The position numbers and the translations under genes are program-made. The notes beneath the pieces were generated by a model. It was not told the origin of the DNA. It saw nothing but the letters and a program-made list of their open reading frames with translations, and did not search any database. 64,000 nt of DNA from Bacillus sp. CGMCC 1.16541 (GTDB lineage: Bacteria; Bacillota; Bacilli; Bacillales; Bacillaceae_H): contig NZ_QFRU01000010.1 of assembly GCF_003184905.1 (NCBI RefSeq), forward strand, positions 1 to 64,000, read 5' to 3'. Below are positions 8,885 to 17,817 of the stretch, in pieces. The number at the start of each line of letters is the position of its first letter. Position 1 is the first letter of the stretch.

Positions 8885-10405
8885 GTGAAAAACAGATTGC
8901 AACTACTGGTATTTATATTAGGTTTATTCGTACTCTTATTTTTTACACAAGGTTACTGGGATGGAAAAGTCATTGGTATACTTAGTATTTTAATGACGAT
9001 TAGTGTTGTATTTATTGGGTTAGTGATTTCCCTCGAAAATCGTCACCCAACACAAACGCTAACCTGGCTTGTTGTACTAGGAAGCTTTCCGGTTGTCGGA
9101 TTTTTCTTTTATTTATTATTTGGAAGAAATGTGCGCAAGCGTCGACTATTTGAAAAGAAAGCCAAATTAGATGAGCAAGTGTTATTAAAAATTGAAGGTG
9201 ATCAACGCAAGATTGATGAAGACTTGGAAAGCATGGGTGAAAATTACCGACATTTGTTTCGCTTAGCTCGAAAAATTGGCAAAAGTCCCATTTCATTTGC
9301 AACTGAAACACATGCCTTAACAGATGGAAAAGAAACATTTGATGAGATTATGGAAGCGTTAAAACATGCGCGTCATCATATCCATCTAGAGTATTACATT
9401 GTTCGTGATGACAATTTAGGTCGTCGCATTAAGGATACGCTTGTTCAAAAAGCAAAAGAAGGGATTTATGTCCGCTTTTTATATGATGCAGTAGGAAGTT
9501 TACAGTTACCTCGAAAGTACGTAGAAGAGCTACAAGACGCAGGTGTAGAAATGATTCCATTTTTACCGGTTCGCCTTGCTTTTTTGAACAATAAAATTAA
9601 CTTTCGCAATCACCGGAAAATCATTGTTATTGATGGAACGATTGGTTTTGTTGGTGGTCTTAACATTGGCGATGAATATTTAGGAGAGAGCCGTCATTTT
9701 GGTTTTTGGCGAGATACTCATTTATTAGTACGAGGGGAAGCTGTTCGGTCACTTCAACTTATCTTTCTACAAGATTGGTACTACATGACGGGCCAGACGT
9801 TATTAACACAAATGTACTTATCTCCTGACCTAATGGATGTAGATGTCTTGAATAACCATGGCGGTGTTCAAATGATTGCAGGTGGACCAGATCGTGAGTG
9901 GGAAGTGATTAAGCATTTATTTTTCTCGATGATTACTTCCGCAAAAGAATCAATTTGGATTGCATCTCCGTACTTTATTCCGGATGAGGATATTTTTACA
10001 GCCTTAAAGGTTGCGGCGTTAAGTGGTGTAGATGTGCGTTTGCTTGTACCAAAAAAGCCAGATAAGAAAATTGTCTATCATGCGTCACGATCTTATTTTC
10101 CAGAGATGTTAAAAGCAGGTGTAAACATTTACGAGTATGAAAAAGGATTCATGCACAGTAAAATTGTGATCATTGACAAAGAGATTGCATCGATTGGAAC
10201 GGCAAACATGGATATGAGAAGTTTTCATTTGAATTTTGAAGTGAATGCATTCTTATATCAAACAAGTAGTACACAAAAGCTTGTGTATGAATATCTTCAA
10301 GATTTAGAGCAATCGAGTGCTTTGCATCTCAATGATTTTGAAAAGCGTCCGCTCATTCAACGTATCTTTGAATCAACGTCTAGGTTACTATCACCTTTAT
10401 TATAA
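8885..10405 (+). CDS. cls: cardiolipin synthase
   Basis: 506-residue bacterial cardiolipin synthase that condenses two phosphatidylglycerols to cardiolipin plus glycerol at the membrane. Two N-terminal helices (about residues 5-60) are followed by two phospholipase-D domains, each with the H-x-K-x4-D motif: NHRKIIVIDGTIGFVGG (about 240) and MHSKIVIIDKEIASIGTA (about 420). The start is GTG at 8885, with GATAGGTGA upstream. Length and architecture are normal for ClsA-type enzymes. It has its own downstream terminator and no operon partner. Confidence 0.94.
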   Translation: MKNRLQLLVFILGLFVLLFFTQGYWDGKVIGILSILMTISVVFIGLVISLENRHPTQTLTWLVVLGSFPVVGFFFYLLFGRNVRKRRLFEKKAKLDEQVLLKIEGDQRKIDEDLESMGENYRHLFRLARKIGKSPISFATETHALTDGKETFDEIMEALKHARHHIHLEYYIVRDDNLGRRIKDTLVQKAKEGIYVRFLYDAVGSLQLPRKYVEELQDAGVEMIPFLPVRLAFLNNKINFRNHRKIIVIDGTIGFVGGLNIGDEYLGESRHFGFWRDTHLLVRGEAVRSLQLIFLQDWYYMTGQTLLTQMYLSPDLMDVDVLNNHGGVQMIAGGPDREWEVIKHLFFSMITSAKESIWIASPYFIPDEDIFTALKVAALSGVDVRLLVPKKPDKKIVYHASRSYFPEMLKAGVNIYEYEKGFMHSKIVIIDKEIASIGTANMDMRSFHLNFEVNAFLYQTSSTQKLVYEYLQDLEQSSALHLNDFEKRPLIQRIFESTSRLLSPLL

Positions 10406-10414
10406 TGAACAGTT

Positions 10415-10472
10415 CTCTCTTGTTGAAACATTCGCTAAAACAGCAGATGTTTCAACAAGGGAGTTTTTTTTG
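10415..10472 (+). terminator. rho-independent terminator of cls
   Basis: CTCTCTTGTTGAAACAT pairs with ATGTTTCAACAAGGGAG and is followed by eight T residues. Confidence 0.88.
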
Positions 10473-10617
10473 GAGTTATTTAAATAGACAACACGCACAA
10501 AAATAGTGGATTAACCTGTTTTTTCTTTGTCCCAATAAAAAGGAATTAGTAGAAGAATGTCGAACAACATATAGTGGTTCCATCTATCTATGAAGAGAAG
10601 AAAGGGGAGAATCATGC

Positions 10618-11832
10618 TTGTTAGTTGCCAAGACAGAAGAAGGAGAGCTCTTTTCATTAGCTAACCGCTTTCGCCCACATGTTTTAAAAGAGTTACGAAA
10701 GACAACCACGTTTGTATGCCCCAGTTGCCAAAAGCCCGTTCAACTAAAAGTAGGGACAAAAATCATTCCGCATTTTGCTCATTTAAAGTCCCAGTCGTGT
10801 TGTGCACAACATGAAGGAGAAACAGCTTATCATTTGCAAGGGAAGCAACAGCTGTATCATTGGCTATCGTTACAGTCAACACCAGAACTAGAGCCTTATT
10901 TGCGTACTATTGCTCAGCGACCTGACATCCTTGTGGCGATAAATGATATGAGTTATGCCATTGAGTTTCAATGTGCCAATTTACCTCCTGAGTTGCTTGT
11001 TAGACGAACAGAGAAGTATTTTACAGAGCGGTACGAGCCTGTTTGGATTTTAGGAGCGAGGCGATTAAAAAGAGTGTCTCAACACTCCTTTAAGCTATCT
11101 CCGCAAGAGTGGCAATATATGACTCAGAGAACACCACATACGTTACCTGCTTTGTTCTATTACTCTCCACATGACCAACTTTTTATTAAACTACAGCACC
11201 TTTATCCTTTTTCTTCACAAATCTGTTTTGCTCATATTAAAACATTTCCGCTAGCTCATTATCATTTTCATGACATTTTATTCTCCCGTTCAGAAGAGTT
11301 ATATTTACTTCATAAAGAATGGTTTCAAAAGAAGAAGAAATGGCGAACACAATACATGCTATATCCAAACAAATCGTATCGAACTTTTTTAGAGTCGTTG
11401 TATCATCACCAAATCCCTCCATCTCATTTTCCTTCAGAAGCAGGAGTTCCACTTTCATCTCTCTATCTAATTGATACACCTGCTTGCGTTTGGCAAACGT
11501 GGTTGTTGCTTGATGTACTAGTCAATAAGTACATTGGTAGCACTCTGTCATATCAGCAGTTTCTCTATCATTTCAAGAAGCGTATTCAAACAAAAGACAT
11601 CAAATATCGCCATCTTCCTCTTATGAATGTAGACCCGTATTTACCGTTAAAAGAATACATTCATGCTCTTTGTGAAATGAGAGTGTTAGAAAAGGTCACA
11701 GATACAATGTATAAGGTTATTCGCATGCATACGATCCCTGAAGTAACAAATGATAGGTTTGAAGAAGATCGACAAGTGATGAATATGATAAGCAAAATAA
11801 GTGACAATAATTTAGAAAATTTGTACGATTAG
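10618..11832 (+). CDS. coiA: CoiA, competence protein (recombination-associated nuclease-like)
   Basis: 404-residue CoiA-family protein, needed in B. subtilis and Streptococcus for recombination of DNA taken up during competence. The N-terminus has a zinc-ribbon-like segment (VCPSCQKPVQLKVG, then IPHFAHLK). Next is a PD-(D/E)xK-like nuclease core with RPDILVAINDMSYAIEFQC (about 100-120), where D, E and Q-C fit the family motif. The chosen start is TTG 10618 (M-L-V-A-K). An ATG at 10614 sits at a good distance from AAAGGGGAGA but in another frame that stops after 16 codons. It lies between cls and pepF, as in B. subtilis. Confidence 0.9.
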   Translation: MLVAKTEEGELFSLANRFRPHVLKELRKTTTFVCPSCQKPVQLKVGTKIIPHFAHLKSQSCCAQHEGETAYHLQGKQQLYHWLSLQSTPELEPYLRTIAQRPDILVAINDMSYAIEFQCANLPPELLVRRTEKYFTERYEPVWILGARRLKRVSQHSFKLSPQEWQYMTQRTPHTLPALFYYSPHDQLFIKLQHLYPFSSQICFAHIKTFPLAHYHFHDILFSRSEELYLLHKEWFQKKKKWRTQYMLYPNKSYRTFLESLYHHQIPPSHFPSEAGVPLSSLYLIDTPACVWQTWLLLDVLVNKYIGSTLSYQQFLYHFKKRIQTKDIKYRHLPLMNVDPYLPLKEYIHALCEMRVLEKVTDTMYKVIRMHTIPEVTNDRFEEDRQVMNMISKISDNNLENLYD

Positions 11833-11944
11833 AGATATGGTTTGTTATTCCTTTTTTTTAGTAATTCACAAAAAGGCTTTGAAAAGGAATTTCTTACACA
11901 AACAGAGAATATTGAGATGAATGATGAAAAGTGGAGGGATTAAG

Positions 11945-13759
11945 ATGACAGAACAAGCAACTGCGAAAAAACTACCACCGCGTAGCGAAATAAAAGTAGA
12001 GGATACATGGAGATTAGAAGATATATTTGCAACTGATAATGAGTGGGATAAAGAGTTTGACGAAGTGAAAGCGTTAATTCCACAAATGGAACAATATCAA
12101 GGTAAGCTTGGTGAATCAGCAGATAAATTGTATGAAGCATTGCAACAACAAGATGAGTTAACGATGCGAGTAAGCCAACTTTATACATATGCACATATGC
12201 GTTATGACCAAGATACAACGAATTCATTTTATCAAGGGTTAGATGATCGTATTAAAACGTTGTACACACAAATCTCAAGTGCGCTGTCATTTATCACACC
12301 AGAGCTGTTAGCCATTGAAGAGGAGAAAATTCAGCAGTTTTTAACTGAAAAAGAAGAGCTGAAATTATATGAGCATGCGTTAGATGAAATTAACCGTCAA
12401 CGTCCTCACGTATTAGGGGCTTCAGAGGAAGCGTTATTAGCAGAAGCTTCTGAAGTACTAGGGGCATCTAGCAACACATTTGGTATGTTAAACAATGCTG
12501 ATTTAGAGTTCCCAGAGATTAAAGATGAAAATGGAGACGATGTTGAGATTACACACGGACGCTACATTCGTTTCCTTGAAAGTGAAGATCGTCGCGTACG
12601 TGAAGATGCATTTAAAGCGGTGTATAAAACATATGGTAATTTTAAAAATACGTTTGCGAGTACGTTGAGTGGAACAGTGAAAAAAGACAATTTCAATGCT
12701 CGTGTTCGTAATTATGATTCTGCTCGTCATGCAGCTCTTAGCAACAATAACATCCCGGAAGAAGTGTATGATAACTTAGTCAGCACAGTAAATGATCATT
12801 TGCATTTGCTCCATCGTTACGTGGATTTACGTAAAAAAGTATTAGGTGTAGAAGAGTTGCACATGTATGATTTATATACCCCATTAGTAAAAGACGTGAA
12901 AATGGAAGTTCCGTATGAAGAAGCGAAAGAATATTTATTAAAAGGTCTTAAGCCATTAGGAGAAGATTATCTAAATGTATTACGTGAAGGTTTTGAAAAC
13001 CGTTGGGTGGATGTGCACGAAAATAAAGGAAAGCGAAGCGGTGCATATTCATCAGGCACATACGGGACAAATCCATACATTTTAATGAACTGGCAAGATA
13101 ATGTGAATAACTTGTTTACGCTTGCTCACGAGTTTGGGCATTCGGTTCACAGTTATTACACGCGTCAAACACAGCCGTATCCGTATGGTGATTATTCGAT
13201 TTTCGTAGCAGAAGTTGCGTCTACGTGCAATGAAGCATTGTTAAATGATTACTTATTAAAAACGATTGATGATGAGAAAAAGCGCTTGTACTTATTGAAT
13301 CATTACTTAGAAGGTTTCCGTGGTACTGTGTTCCGTCAAACTATGTTTGCTGAGTTTGAACATGATATTCATGTTCGTGCACAAAATGGAGAACCAATCA
13401 CACCAGAACTATTAACAAACGTCTATTACGATTTAAATAAAAAGTACTTTGGTGATAACATTGTCATTGATGAAGAAATTGGATTAGAGTGGGCGCGTAT
13501 TCCTCACTTCTATTACAACTATTATGTGTATCAATATGCAACAGGATTTAGTGCAGCAGCAGCATTAAGTAAACAAATTTTAGAAGAAGGAGAGCCTGCG
13601 GTTACGCGCTATGTCGACTTCTTAAAAGCTGGTAGCTCTGATTATCCAATTGAAGTGTTAAAGAAAGCGGGCGTTGATATGACAACAGCTGCGCCAATTA
13701 AAGAAGCACTTGCGGTATTTGAAGAAAAGTTAACAGAAATGGAACAACTTTTATCTTAA
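11945..13759 (+). CDS. pepF: oligoendopeptidase F
   Basis: Cytoplasmic zinc metallopeptidase (M3B family), 604 residues, that cleaves oligopeptides of roughly 7-17 residues. The N-terminal helical lobe occupies about residues 1-370. The active-site helix LAHEFGHSVHSYY (about 390) has the H-E-x-x-H zinc ligands, and the downstream Glu ligand lies in EVASTCNEAL. ATG 11945 is preferred over 11921 because GTGGAGGGATTAAG is a strong ribosome site directly upstream. It follows coiA, as B. subtilis yjbG follows yjbF. Confidence 0.94.
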   Translation: MTEQATAKKLPPRSEIKVEDTWRLEDIFATDNEWDKEFDEVKALIPQMEQYQGKLGESADKLYEALQQQDELTMRVSQLYTYAHMRYDQDTTNSFYQGLDDRIKTLYTQISSALSFITPELLAIEEEKIQQFLTEKEELKLYEHALDEINRQRPHVLGASEEALLAEASEVLGASSNTFGMLNNADLEFPEIKDENGDDVEITHGRYIRFLESEDRRVREDAFKAVYKTYGNFKNTFASTLSGTVKKDNFNARVRNYDSARHAALSNNNIPEEVYDNLVSTVNDHLHLLHRYVDLRKKVLGVEELHMYDLYTPLVKDVKMEVPYEEAKEYLLKGLKPLGEDYLNVLREGFENRWVDVHENKGKRSGAYSSGTYGTNPYILMNWQDNVNNLFTLAHEFGHSVHSYYTRQTQPYPYGDYSIFVAEVASTCNEALLNDYLLKTIDDEKKRLYLLNHYLEGFRGTVFRQTMFAEFEHDIHVRAQNGEPITPELLTNVYYDLNKKYFGDNIVIDEEIGLEWARIPHFYYNYYVYQYATGFSAAAALSKQILEEGEPAVTRYVDFLKAGSSDYPIEVLKKAGVDMTTAAPIKEALAVFEEKLTEMEQLLS

Positions 13760-13833
13760 AAGTTAGAGAGTGATAGAGTGAACACGTTTTAATCGTATCA
13801 CGTATTTCTCTACAGCTAGATTTAAGGATCAAT

Positions 13834-13888
13834 AAGGGTTATGAGAATAGGAGTGATTCTTACTCCTGTTCCCATAACCTTTTTATTT
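13834..13888. terminator. bidirectional terminator after pepF
   Basis: AAGGGTTATG and AGGAGT on the left pair with ACTCCT and CATAACCTT on the right, followed by TTTTATTTTTT. The right side overlaps the 3' end of the convergent small gene at 13883. Confidence 0.8.
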
Positions 13889-14062
13889 TTTAAATCCTTT
13901 AAATTGGTTCTGTCGGTTCAATAAAAGCAACGTAATAAAAATAGACAAAAACATAATAGGTCCTGCTAAGATCATCGGTGCAAGCTCCATCAAAGCTAAG
14001 CAGTAAAAGAAGAAGGAAAGCATGATGACGATAATACAAATGAGAGGTAAAAGATAAGCCAA
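13883..14062 (-). CDS. small two-helix membrane protein at the yizD position
   Basis: A 59-residue ORF read from TTG 14062, with AAAGGAAG six bases upstream. The product starts M-A-Y-L-L-P-L-I-C-I and has two hydrophobic helices (about residues 3-24 and 29-49, the second with PMILAGPIMFLSIFITLLLL), ending N-R-Q-N-Q-F-K-G-F-K-K. B. subtilis has the small gene yizD at this place between pepF and yjbH; orthology is inferred from position only. An 80-codon ORF overlapping it in another frame has no ribosome site and an implausible composition. Function unknown. Confidence 0.6.
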   Translation of the reverse strand: MAYLLPLICIIVIMLSFFFYCLALMELAPMILAGPIMFLSIFITLLLLNRQNQFKGFKK

Positions 14063-14347
14063 ATGAATCTTCCTTTCTAAATGATGTGTTTGTACTATAT
14101 GTATGTGTATGATAGACGAAGATTCTTTTTACCATGTACATTTTTGAAGAGAGACAAACGTTTCTTTTTTTAGTGTGGTTTTTCAGAAATAGCCGAGAGA
14201 AATCGAAGATAAATCTAATTAAATGCCACGCGAAAAGTGGGTATCCTCACAGAGAAATCCATCACTTTTTCAATCATCATCACGCTTACAAACATTCTTT
14301 TTTCAATAAATAAAGAAGAAAGTGCTTTCAATATGACAAATTTGTGA

Positions 14348-14365
14348 AAGTGATAAAAATCACTT
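14348..14365 (+). promoter_or_regulatory. Fnr/Crp-type palindrome upstream of RoxS
   Basis: AAGTGAT-AAAA-ATCACTT is a perfect 7-base-arm inverted repeat resembling the Bacillus Fnr box (TGTGA-N6-TCACA class). Its centre lies about 43 bases before the predicted RoxS start, near the classical activation position, and it abuts the -35 hexamer. A Rex-like half-site TTGTGAA overlaps its left end (14342-14348). Confidence 0.5.
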
Positions 14366-14393
14366 GTCAAAAGTCGACACGGTTTGCTATATT
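14364..14393 (+). promoter_or_regulatory. SigA promoter of RoxS
   Basis: TTGTCA (14364-14369), an 18-base spacer and TATATT (14388-14393) predict a transcript starting near 14400. Confidence 0.6.
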
Positions 14394-14399
14394 ATTAAC

Positions 14400-14513
14400 G
14401 TGAAGTTTATCACAAACAAACATATACCCCTTTGTTTGACCGTGAAAATTTCTCCCATCCCCTTGTTGTCTTAAGACAAACAAAAAGACCCGGCCGAAAG
14501 CCGGGTCTTTTTG
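14400..14513 (+). ncRNA. roxS: RoxS/RsaE regulatory small RNA
   Basis: About 114 nt, beginning near 14400 and ending in a strong terminator (AAAAAGACCCGGC, loop, GCCGGGTCTTTTT at 14482-14512). The C-rich motifs that define the RsaE/RoxS family are present: ACCCCTTTGTTTGACCGTG around 14426-14444 and CTCCCATCCCCTTG around 14453-14466. In B. subtilis RoxS lies between yizD and yjbH, is induced by nitric oxide via ResDE and by Rex, and down-regulates central-metabolism mRNAs by pairing with their ribosome sites. Position, length and motif order all agree; the exact ends are predicted. Confidence 0.85.
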
Positions 14514-14521
14514 TGTTTTAT

Positions 14522-15406
14522 TTAAAACGTAGAATCGATGTATCTCCAAAATGTACCGTATTTAACGGGTACTTGTTCAACGACTTGCTTAAGTTGCAAC
14601 TTCTTTAATTCTTTTTCAACTTCCTGAATAGATCTATTGTAAACAACTGCCACTTCTTTTGATGCAACAAACTTGAAATATTGCATGAATAATTCAAGAG
14701 GTGGTGGTGAAGACGGCTCAGGTATTTGTTCTAACATTTCCTCAATGACATGAACGTATGTGTCATATGTGTAGTGGCCCGCAATTTTAATTCCTTCTTC
14801 TTCTGCTTTCTCATTAAAAAATACAAGTGTTGGAATTTCATCGACGTCCATTTCCGCTGTTACTTTTAAGTCACACTGAAATGCTTTTGAGGCACTTTCT
14901 GAATGTAGGTCTTTACGGAACTCTTCAACATCTAATCCTACATCTTCAGCGCATTGAATTAAGACATCTTCCTCTGAAATATTTTGTTTTTCAAGAAATA
15001 AGACTTCTTGAAGCTTTCGTAAAAAACGAATTCCTTGCCTTTTTCCTTGGAGTCCTGCAGCTTTAATTCCAATGGAAGCTGCATAAGGAGTGGAAACAGG
15101 GTTTTCCAGCCAAAGGCTTCCATCACAAGACATGCCTGAGCGACTACCTGTTTTTTCCCAAACACGCGCAATGTTTTCAAATTTGCGCTGTGTACCTGCA
15201 TTTAATGATTTTAACTGTCCGCTTAAGACATGTTTTAAGGTGAAGAATTGACCATACTCAATTTGTAACTTCTTCAGAATCGGTTCTAATGCCCAACAAT
15301 CTGGACAGAGTGGATCAATGAATACATAAATCTCAAGAGGCTTTTTACTCGAGCCTTGGCAAAGTTGAGATAACGAATGTTTTGTCGTCGGTTCTTGAGT
15401 ACTCAA
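14522..15406 (-). CDS. spxH: SpxH (YjbH), ClpXP adaptor for Spx
   Basis: 294-residue DsbA-like protein that binds Spx and presents it to ClpXP. A thioredoxin-fold N-terminus has [15 protein letters not shown] (a C-x-x-C near residues 34-37), then a helical insertion and [12 protein letters not shown] with the cis-Pro loop. An extended C-terminal helical region follows (about 220-294), as in the family. Bacillus relatives are about 290-300 residues. The start ATG overlaps the stop of the upstream globin gene, indicating translational coupling. The roxS terminator doubles as its terminator in the reverse direction. Confidence 0.92.
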   Translation of the reverse strand: MSTQEPTTKHSLSQLCQGSSKKPLEIYVFIDPLCPDCWALEPILKKLQIEYGQFFTLKHVLSGQLKSLNAGTQRKFENIARVWEKTGSRSGMSCDGSLWLENPVSTPYAASIGIKAAGLQGKRQGIRFLRKLQEVLFLEKQNISEEDVLIQCAEDVGLDVEEFRKDLHSESASKAFQCDLKVTAEMDVDEIPTLVFFNEKAEEEGIKIAGHYTYDTYVHVIEEMLEQIPEPSSPPPLELFMQYFKFVASKEVAVVYNRSIQEVEKELKKLQLKQVVEQVPVKYGTFWRYIDSTF

Positions 15407-15813
15407 TATGAAAATCCTTTCTCATCTGTTGGTTCGGGAGTATTGATCATATGCTGAGCAGTTAATACGAGGCGACGATAAAAGTCATCACGCACTTCAC
15501 CTTTAAGGTTCACGTCATCCATTGCTTCGTACATACAGGTAAGCCACGCTTTTGCTCTCGTTGGTGTAATTTCAAATGGCAAGTGTCTTGCACGAAGCAT
15601 TGGATGACCATGTTCTTCTGTGTAGAGAGCAGGTCCTCCTAAATATTGTGTTAGAAACTGCTTTTGTTTTCGAGCTGTTTCTGTAAAGTCGTTTGGAAAA
15701 ATTGGTGCTAAATCAGGATGCTGTTCAACTCGTCTATAAAAAGCATCAACAAGTTTTGAAATCGTGTGTTCGCCACCTAATTCATCGTAAGGTGTGTAGA
15801 GTTTCTCTGTCAT
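15403..15813 (-). CDS. yjbI: truncated hemoglobin (group II, YjbI)
   Basis: 136-residue group II truncated globin that binds heme and O2/NO. Recognisable features are [18 protein letters not shown] (Tyr B10 in DAFY), [14 protein letters not shown] in the pre-F region, and RARHLPFEI with the proximal His F8 of the heme. In B. subtilis yjbI is co-transcribed with yjbH, and the 4-base overlap here supports the same arrangement. In other firmicutes the pair is linked to oxidative or nitrosative stress; the neighbouring NO-responsive sRNA fits that theme. Confidence 0.92.
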   Translation of the reverse strand: MTEKLYTPYDELGGEHTISKLVDAFYRRVEQHPDLAPIFPNDFTETARKQKQFLTQYLGGPALYTEEHGHPMLRARHLPFEITPTRAKAWLTCMYEAMDDVNLKGEVRDDFYRRLVLTAQHMINTPEPTDEKGFSY

Positions 15814-15933
15814 GTTGATAACTCCTTTTTTAATTAATTGGAATAAAGATGTTAAAATCGTAAAATCATGACTTTTCTACATTTTATCAGCGTCAATACG
15901 TTATCTCAAACGATTCGCTCTCAAATCTCTTTT

Positions 15934-15978
15934 TGCATAAAATAAGTGAAGCTGTCGAAGCTTCACTTATTTTATGCA
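15934..15978. terminator. bidirectional terminator downstream of cwlQ
   Basis: GCATAAAATAAGTGAAGC and its complement form a near-perfect hairpin. Its right arm covers the last codons and stop of cwlQ. Confidence 0.75.
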
Positions 15979-16613
15979 AAGTAGGTTGATTTTACTTTCT
16001 TAACATAAGCTTGTGTTTCTTTAAAAGGTGGAATTCCACCATATTTATCCACGTTTCCGGGTCCAGCATTATAGGCAGCTAATGCGAGTTCTACATTGTC
16101 ATTGTATTTATTTAGCATTTGTCGCAAATACTTTGTGCCACCAAAGATGTTCTCCGCTGCATCAAAAGCATTTTCAACACCTAAATAACGAGCGGTGCTT
16201 GGCATTAGTTGCATTAATCCCATTGCGCCAGCATGACTTTTCGCTTGTGTATTAAAATTTGATTCATGAAGAATAACCGATTTAATGAGTTTTGAATCAA
16301 CATTATATTTTTGTGACGCTGCTTCAATGATTGATTCAATGTCACTGCGCACAGGTAAGTGATGTTGGGACGGTACGGTTTTTACAGATAAGCTCGATTT
16401 AAGGGAACTGTTAGGTGACAGTAAGCTTGCTTGTTGTGCTAATAAAGAATAGAGCCCTAATGATTGCGATTTCTGTGTTTCACTCATGGTGTTCGTGTAT
16501 TGTGCTAATAAACTAGAAAAGAGCTCAGAGTCGATGGATGACGACTGAGTTGACGTTGAAACGTGTCGCAATGCTTGCAATTCTAATAACGGTTGGTATG
16601 CACGGATATTCAT
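15972..16613 (-). CDS. cwlQ: lytic transglycosylase (CwlQ/YjbJ family)
   Basis: 213-residue peptidoglycan hydrolase with a C-terminal SLT domain (about residues 95-213). The catalytic Glu lies in VILHESNFN, followed by [18 protein letters not shown] and [16 protein letters not shown], the three conserved blocks of the family. The N-terminal third is Ser-rich and low-complexity with no clear signal peptide, as in B. subtilis CwlQ, which cleaves both muramidase and transglycosylase bonds. Its start overlaps the stop of the CYTH gene upstream (ATGA), so the two are probably co-translated. Confidence 0.88.
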   Translation of the reverse strand: MNIRAYQPLLELQALRHVSTSTQSSSIDSELFSSLLAQYTNTMSETQKSQSLGLYSLLAQQASLLSPNSSLKSSLSVKTVPSQHHLPVRSDIESIIEAASQKYNVDSKLIKSVILHESNFNTQAKSHAGAMGLMQLMPSTARYLGVENAFDAAENIFGGTKYLRQMLNKYNDNVELALAAYNAGPGNVDKYGGIPPFKETQAYVKKVKSTYFA

Positions 16614-17206
16614 GAAGATTCCTCACTTAAGGCAATGTATTTTTCACGATAAAAGCGACGAATTTTATTTTCAGTTTTCCGAATTGGGATATGAAGAGAA
16701 TGAAGAAGTTGTTTGAAATTCTCTTTTCCTTCTTTTGCATTCTTTACTTCATACTCTAGCTCATAATCTTCTTTTTCTAAGTAGAGACTATGATCAAAAA
16801 CAAGGAGACCATCTTTATAAGGTTTCTCCACACGGCGAGTTGTTAACGTACCAAAATATAAAAGCTCCGTTACATCTACACCTAAACGTTCAATGAGCTC
16901 ACGGATTTTACCAGTAACATGAACTTGTCCGTTCATGAATGCTTTTGCTTCATCTTCTGTGAGGAATTGATGAGTTTCTAGCAACCCTTGTTCATGAGGT
17001 TGCTTAAGTGTTAACACGTAACCACCTTTTTTATAACGAATGCGAAGGGCAGCTCCACAATCTTTTAAAGAAAATGATGTAGTATCAAAATAGTGATTGT
17101 CCTGGGTGATAAAATCTTCTTCACCAATGTTAAAGTGAGCGATGAGTTCGTCAAATTCTTGTTTCGTCACCAGGTTCTTAAATTCAATTTCAATTTCTTG
17201 CTTCAT
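16610..17206 (-). CDS. yjbK: CYTH-domain protein (YjbK)
   Basis: 198-residue CYTH-fold protein of the triphosphate tunnel metalloenzyme superfamily. The family signature E-x-E-x-K is seen at the N-terminus as QEIEIEFKN. Alternating charged residues of the tunnel strands follow, such as [19 protein letters not shown] and [11 protein letters not shown]. Members hydrolyse triphosphates or thiamine triphosphate; the substrate in Bacillus is not settled. ATG 17206 is preferred over 17263 because AAAGGTG precedes it and the EIEIEFKN strand is always near the N-terminus. It is divergent from the (p)ppGpp synthetase operon, as in B. subtilis. Confidence 0.88.
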   Translation of the reverse strand: MKQEIEIEFKNLVTKQEFDELIAHFNIGEEDFITQDNHYFDTTSFSLKDCGAALRIRYKKGGYVLTLKQPHEQGLLETHQFLTEDEAKAFMNGQVHVTGKIRELIERLGVDVTELLYFGTLTTRRVEKPYKDGLLVFDHSLYLEKEDYELEYEVKNAKEGKENFKQLLHSLHIPIRKTENKIRRFYREKYIALSEESS

Positions 17207-17407
17207 GAACAAACACCTTTCTATGTAGAAAAATATAGCGTGAAAAAGCGATGTAACGGTCATTTTAAACAGCGATTACAATTATATATATATGCCTTTC
17301 ATTATTCCACGAAATCGTACTCATATCAATGTTTATCAATCAAACTTTTTATATGTTAAAATGAAGTAGTTGAATAGTCCATTGTAAAGGTTGGAAGGAG
17401 TTTAGTT

Positions 17408-17785
17408 ATGCAAAAAAGAATTGAAGTAACAAAGAGTTACACGGAAGAGAATACGCTATATTTACAAACAGAAGAATTTACGAAACCGATTGATCATATA
17501 GAGGATACGATGCAGATGATTACGGATTCTGATAACGTATCATTCATTTATATTTTAGATATTAACGATGATTTTGTTTATATAAGCATACCTGATCATG
17601 CATGGCCTAATTTAAAAGAAGTTTTACATACAGATTACACAGTCGTTGTAGTTGTGAATGAACATAAAGTAGAACTAAAGGGTTTAAAAGAAGAATTAGA
17701 GTATTTAATCGGTAATATTGAAGGAAATACCAATTACGGTGAAGCGATGGTGTCTAAAGTAGAAGAAGTATTTTTAGGTAAATAA
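17408..17785 (+). CDS. yjbL: YjbL, conserved protein of unknown function
   Basis: 125 residues, acidic, soluble, no membrane segment. It begins MQKRIEVTKSYTEENTLYL and ends in a possible helix with EEVFLGK. The position directly before the small alarmone synthetase is as in B. subtilis yjbL. A possible SigA -10 of the extended type (TGTTAAAAT at 17354-17362) lies about 45 bases upstream and would start the yjbL-yjbM-nadK-yjbO operon. GGAAGGAG gives a good ribosome site. No function is assigned. Confidence 0.75.
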   Translation: MQKRIEVTKSYTEENTLYLQTEEFTKPIDHIEDTMQMITDSDNVSFIYILDINDDFVYISIPDHAWPNLKEVLHTDYTVVVVVNEHKVELKGLKEELEYLIGNIEGNTNYGEAMVSKVEEVFLGK

Positions 17786-17817
17786 AGAGAAATAGGAAGA
17801 TGGGGGGTGTGTTAGCA

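Noticed and set aside
13899-14141. 80-codon minus-strand ORF overlapping the small membrane gene
   Set aside because: No ribosome site at its ATG and an implausible mix of Tyr, His and Ser. The overlapping 59-codon frame (13883-14062) has a good ribosome site and two clean membrane helices.
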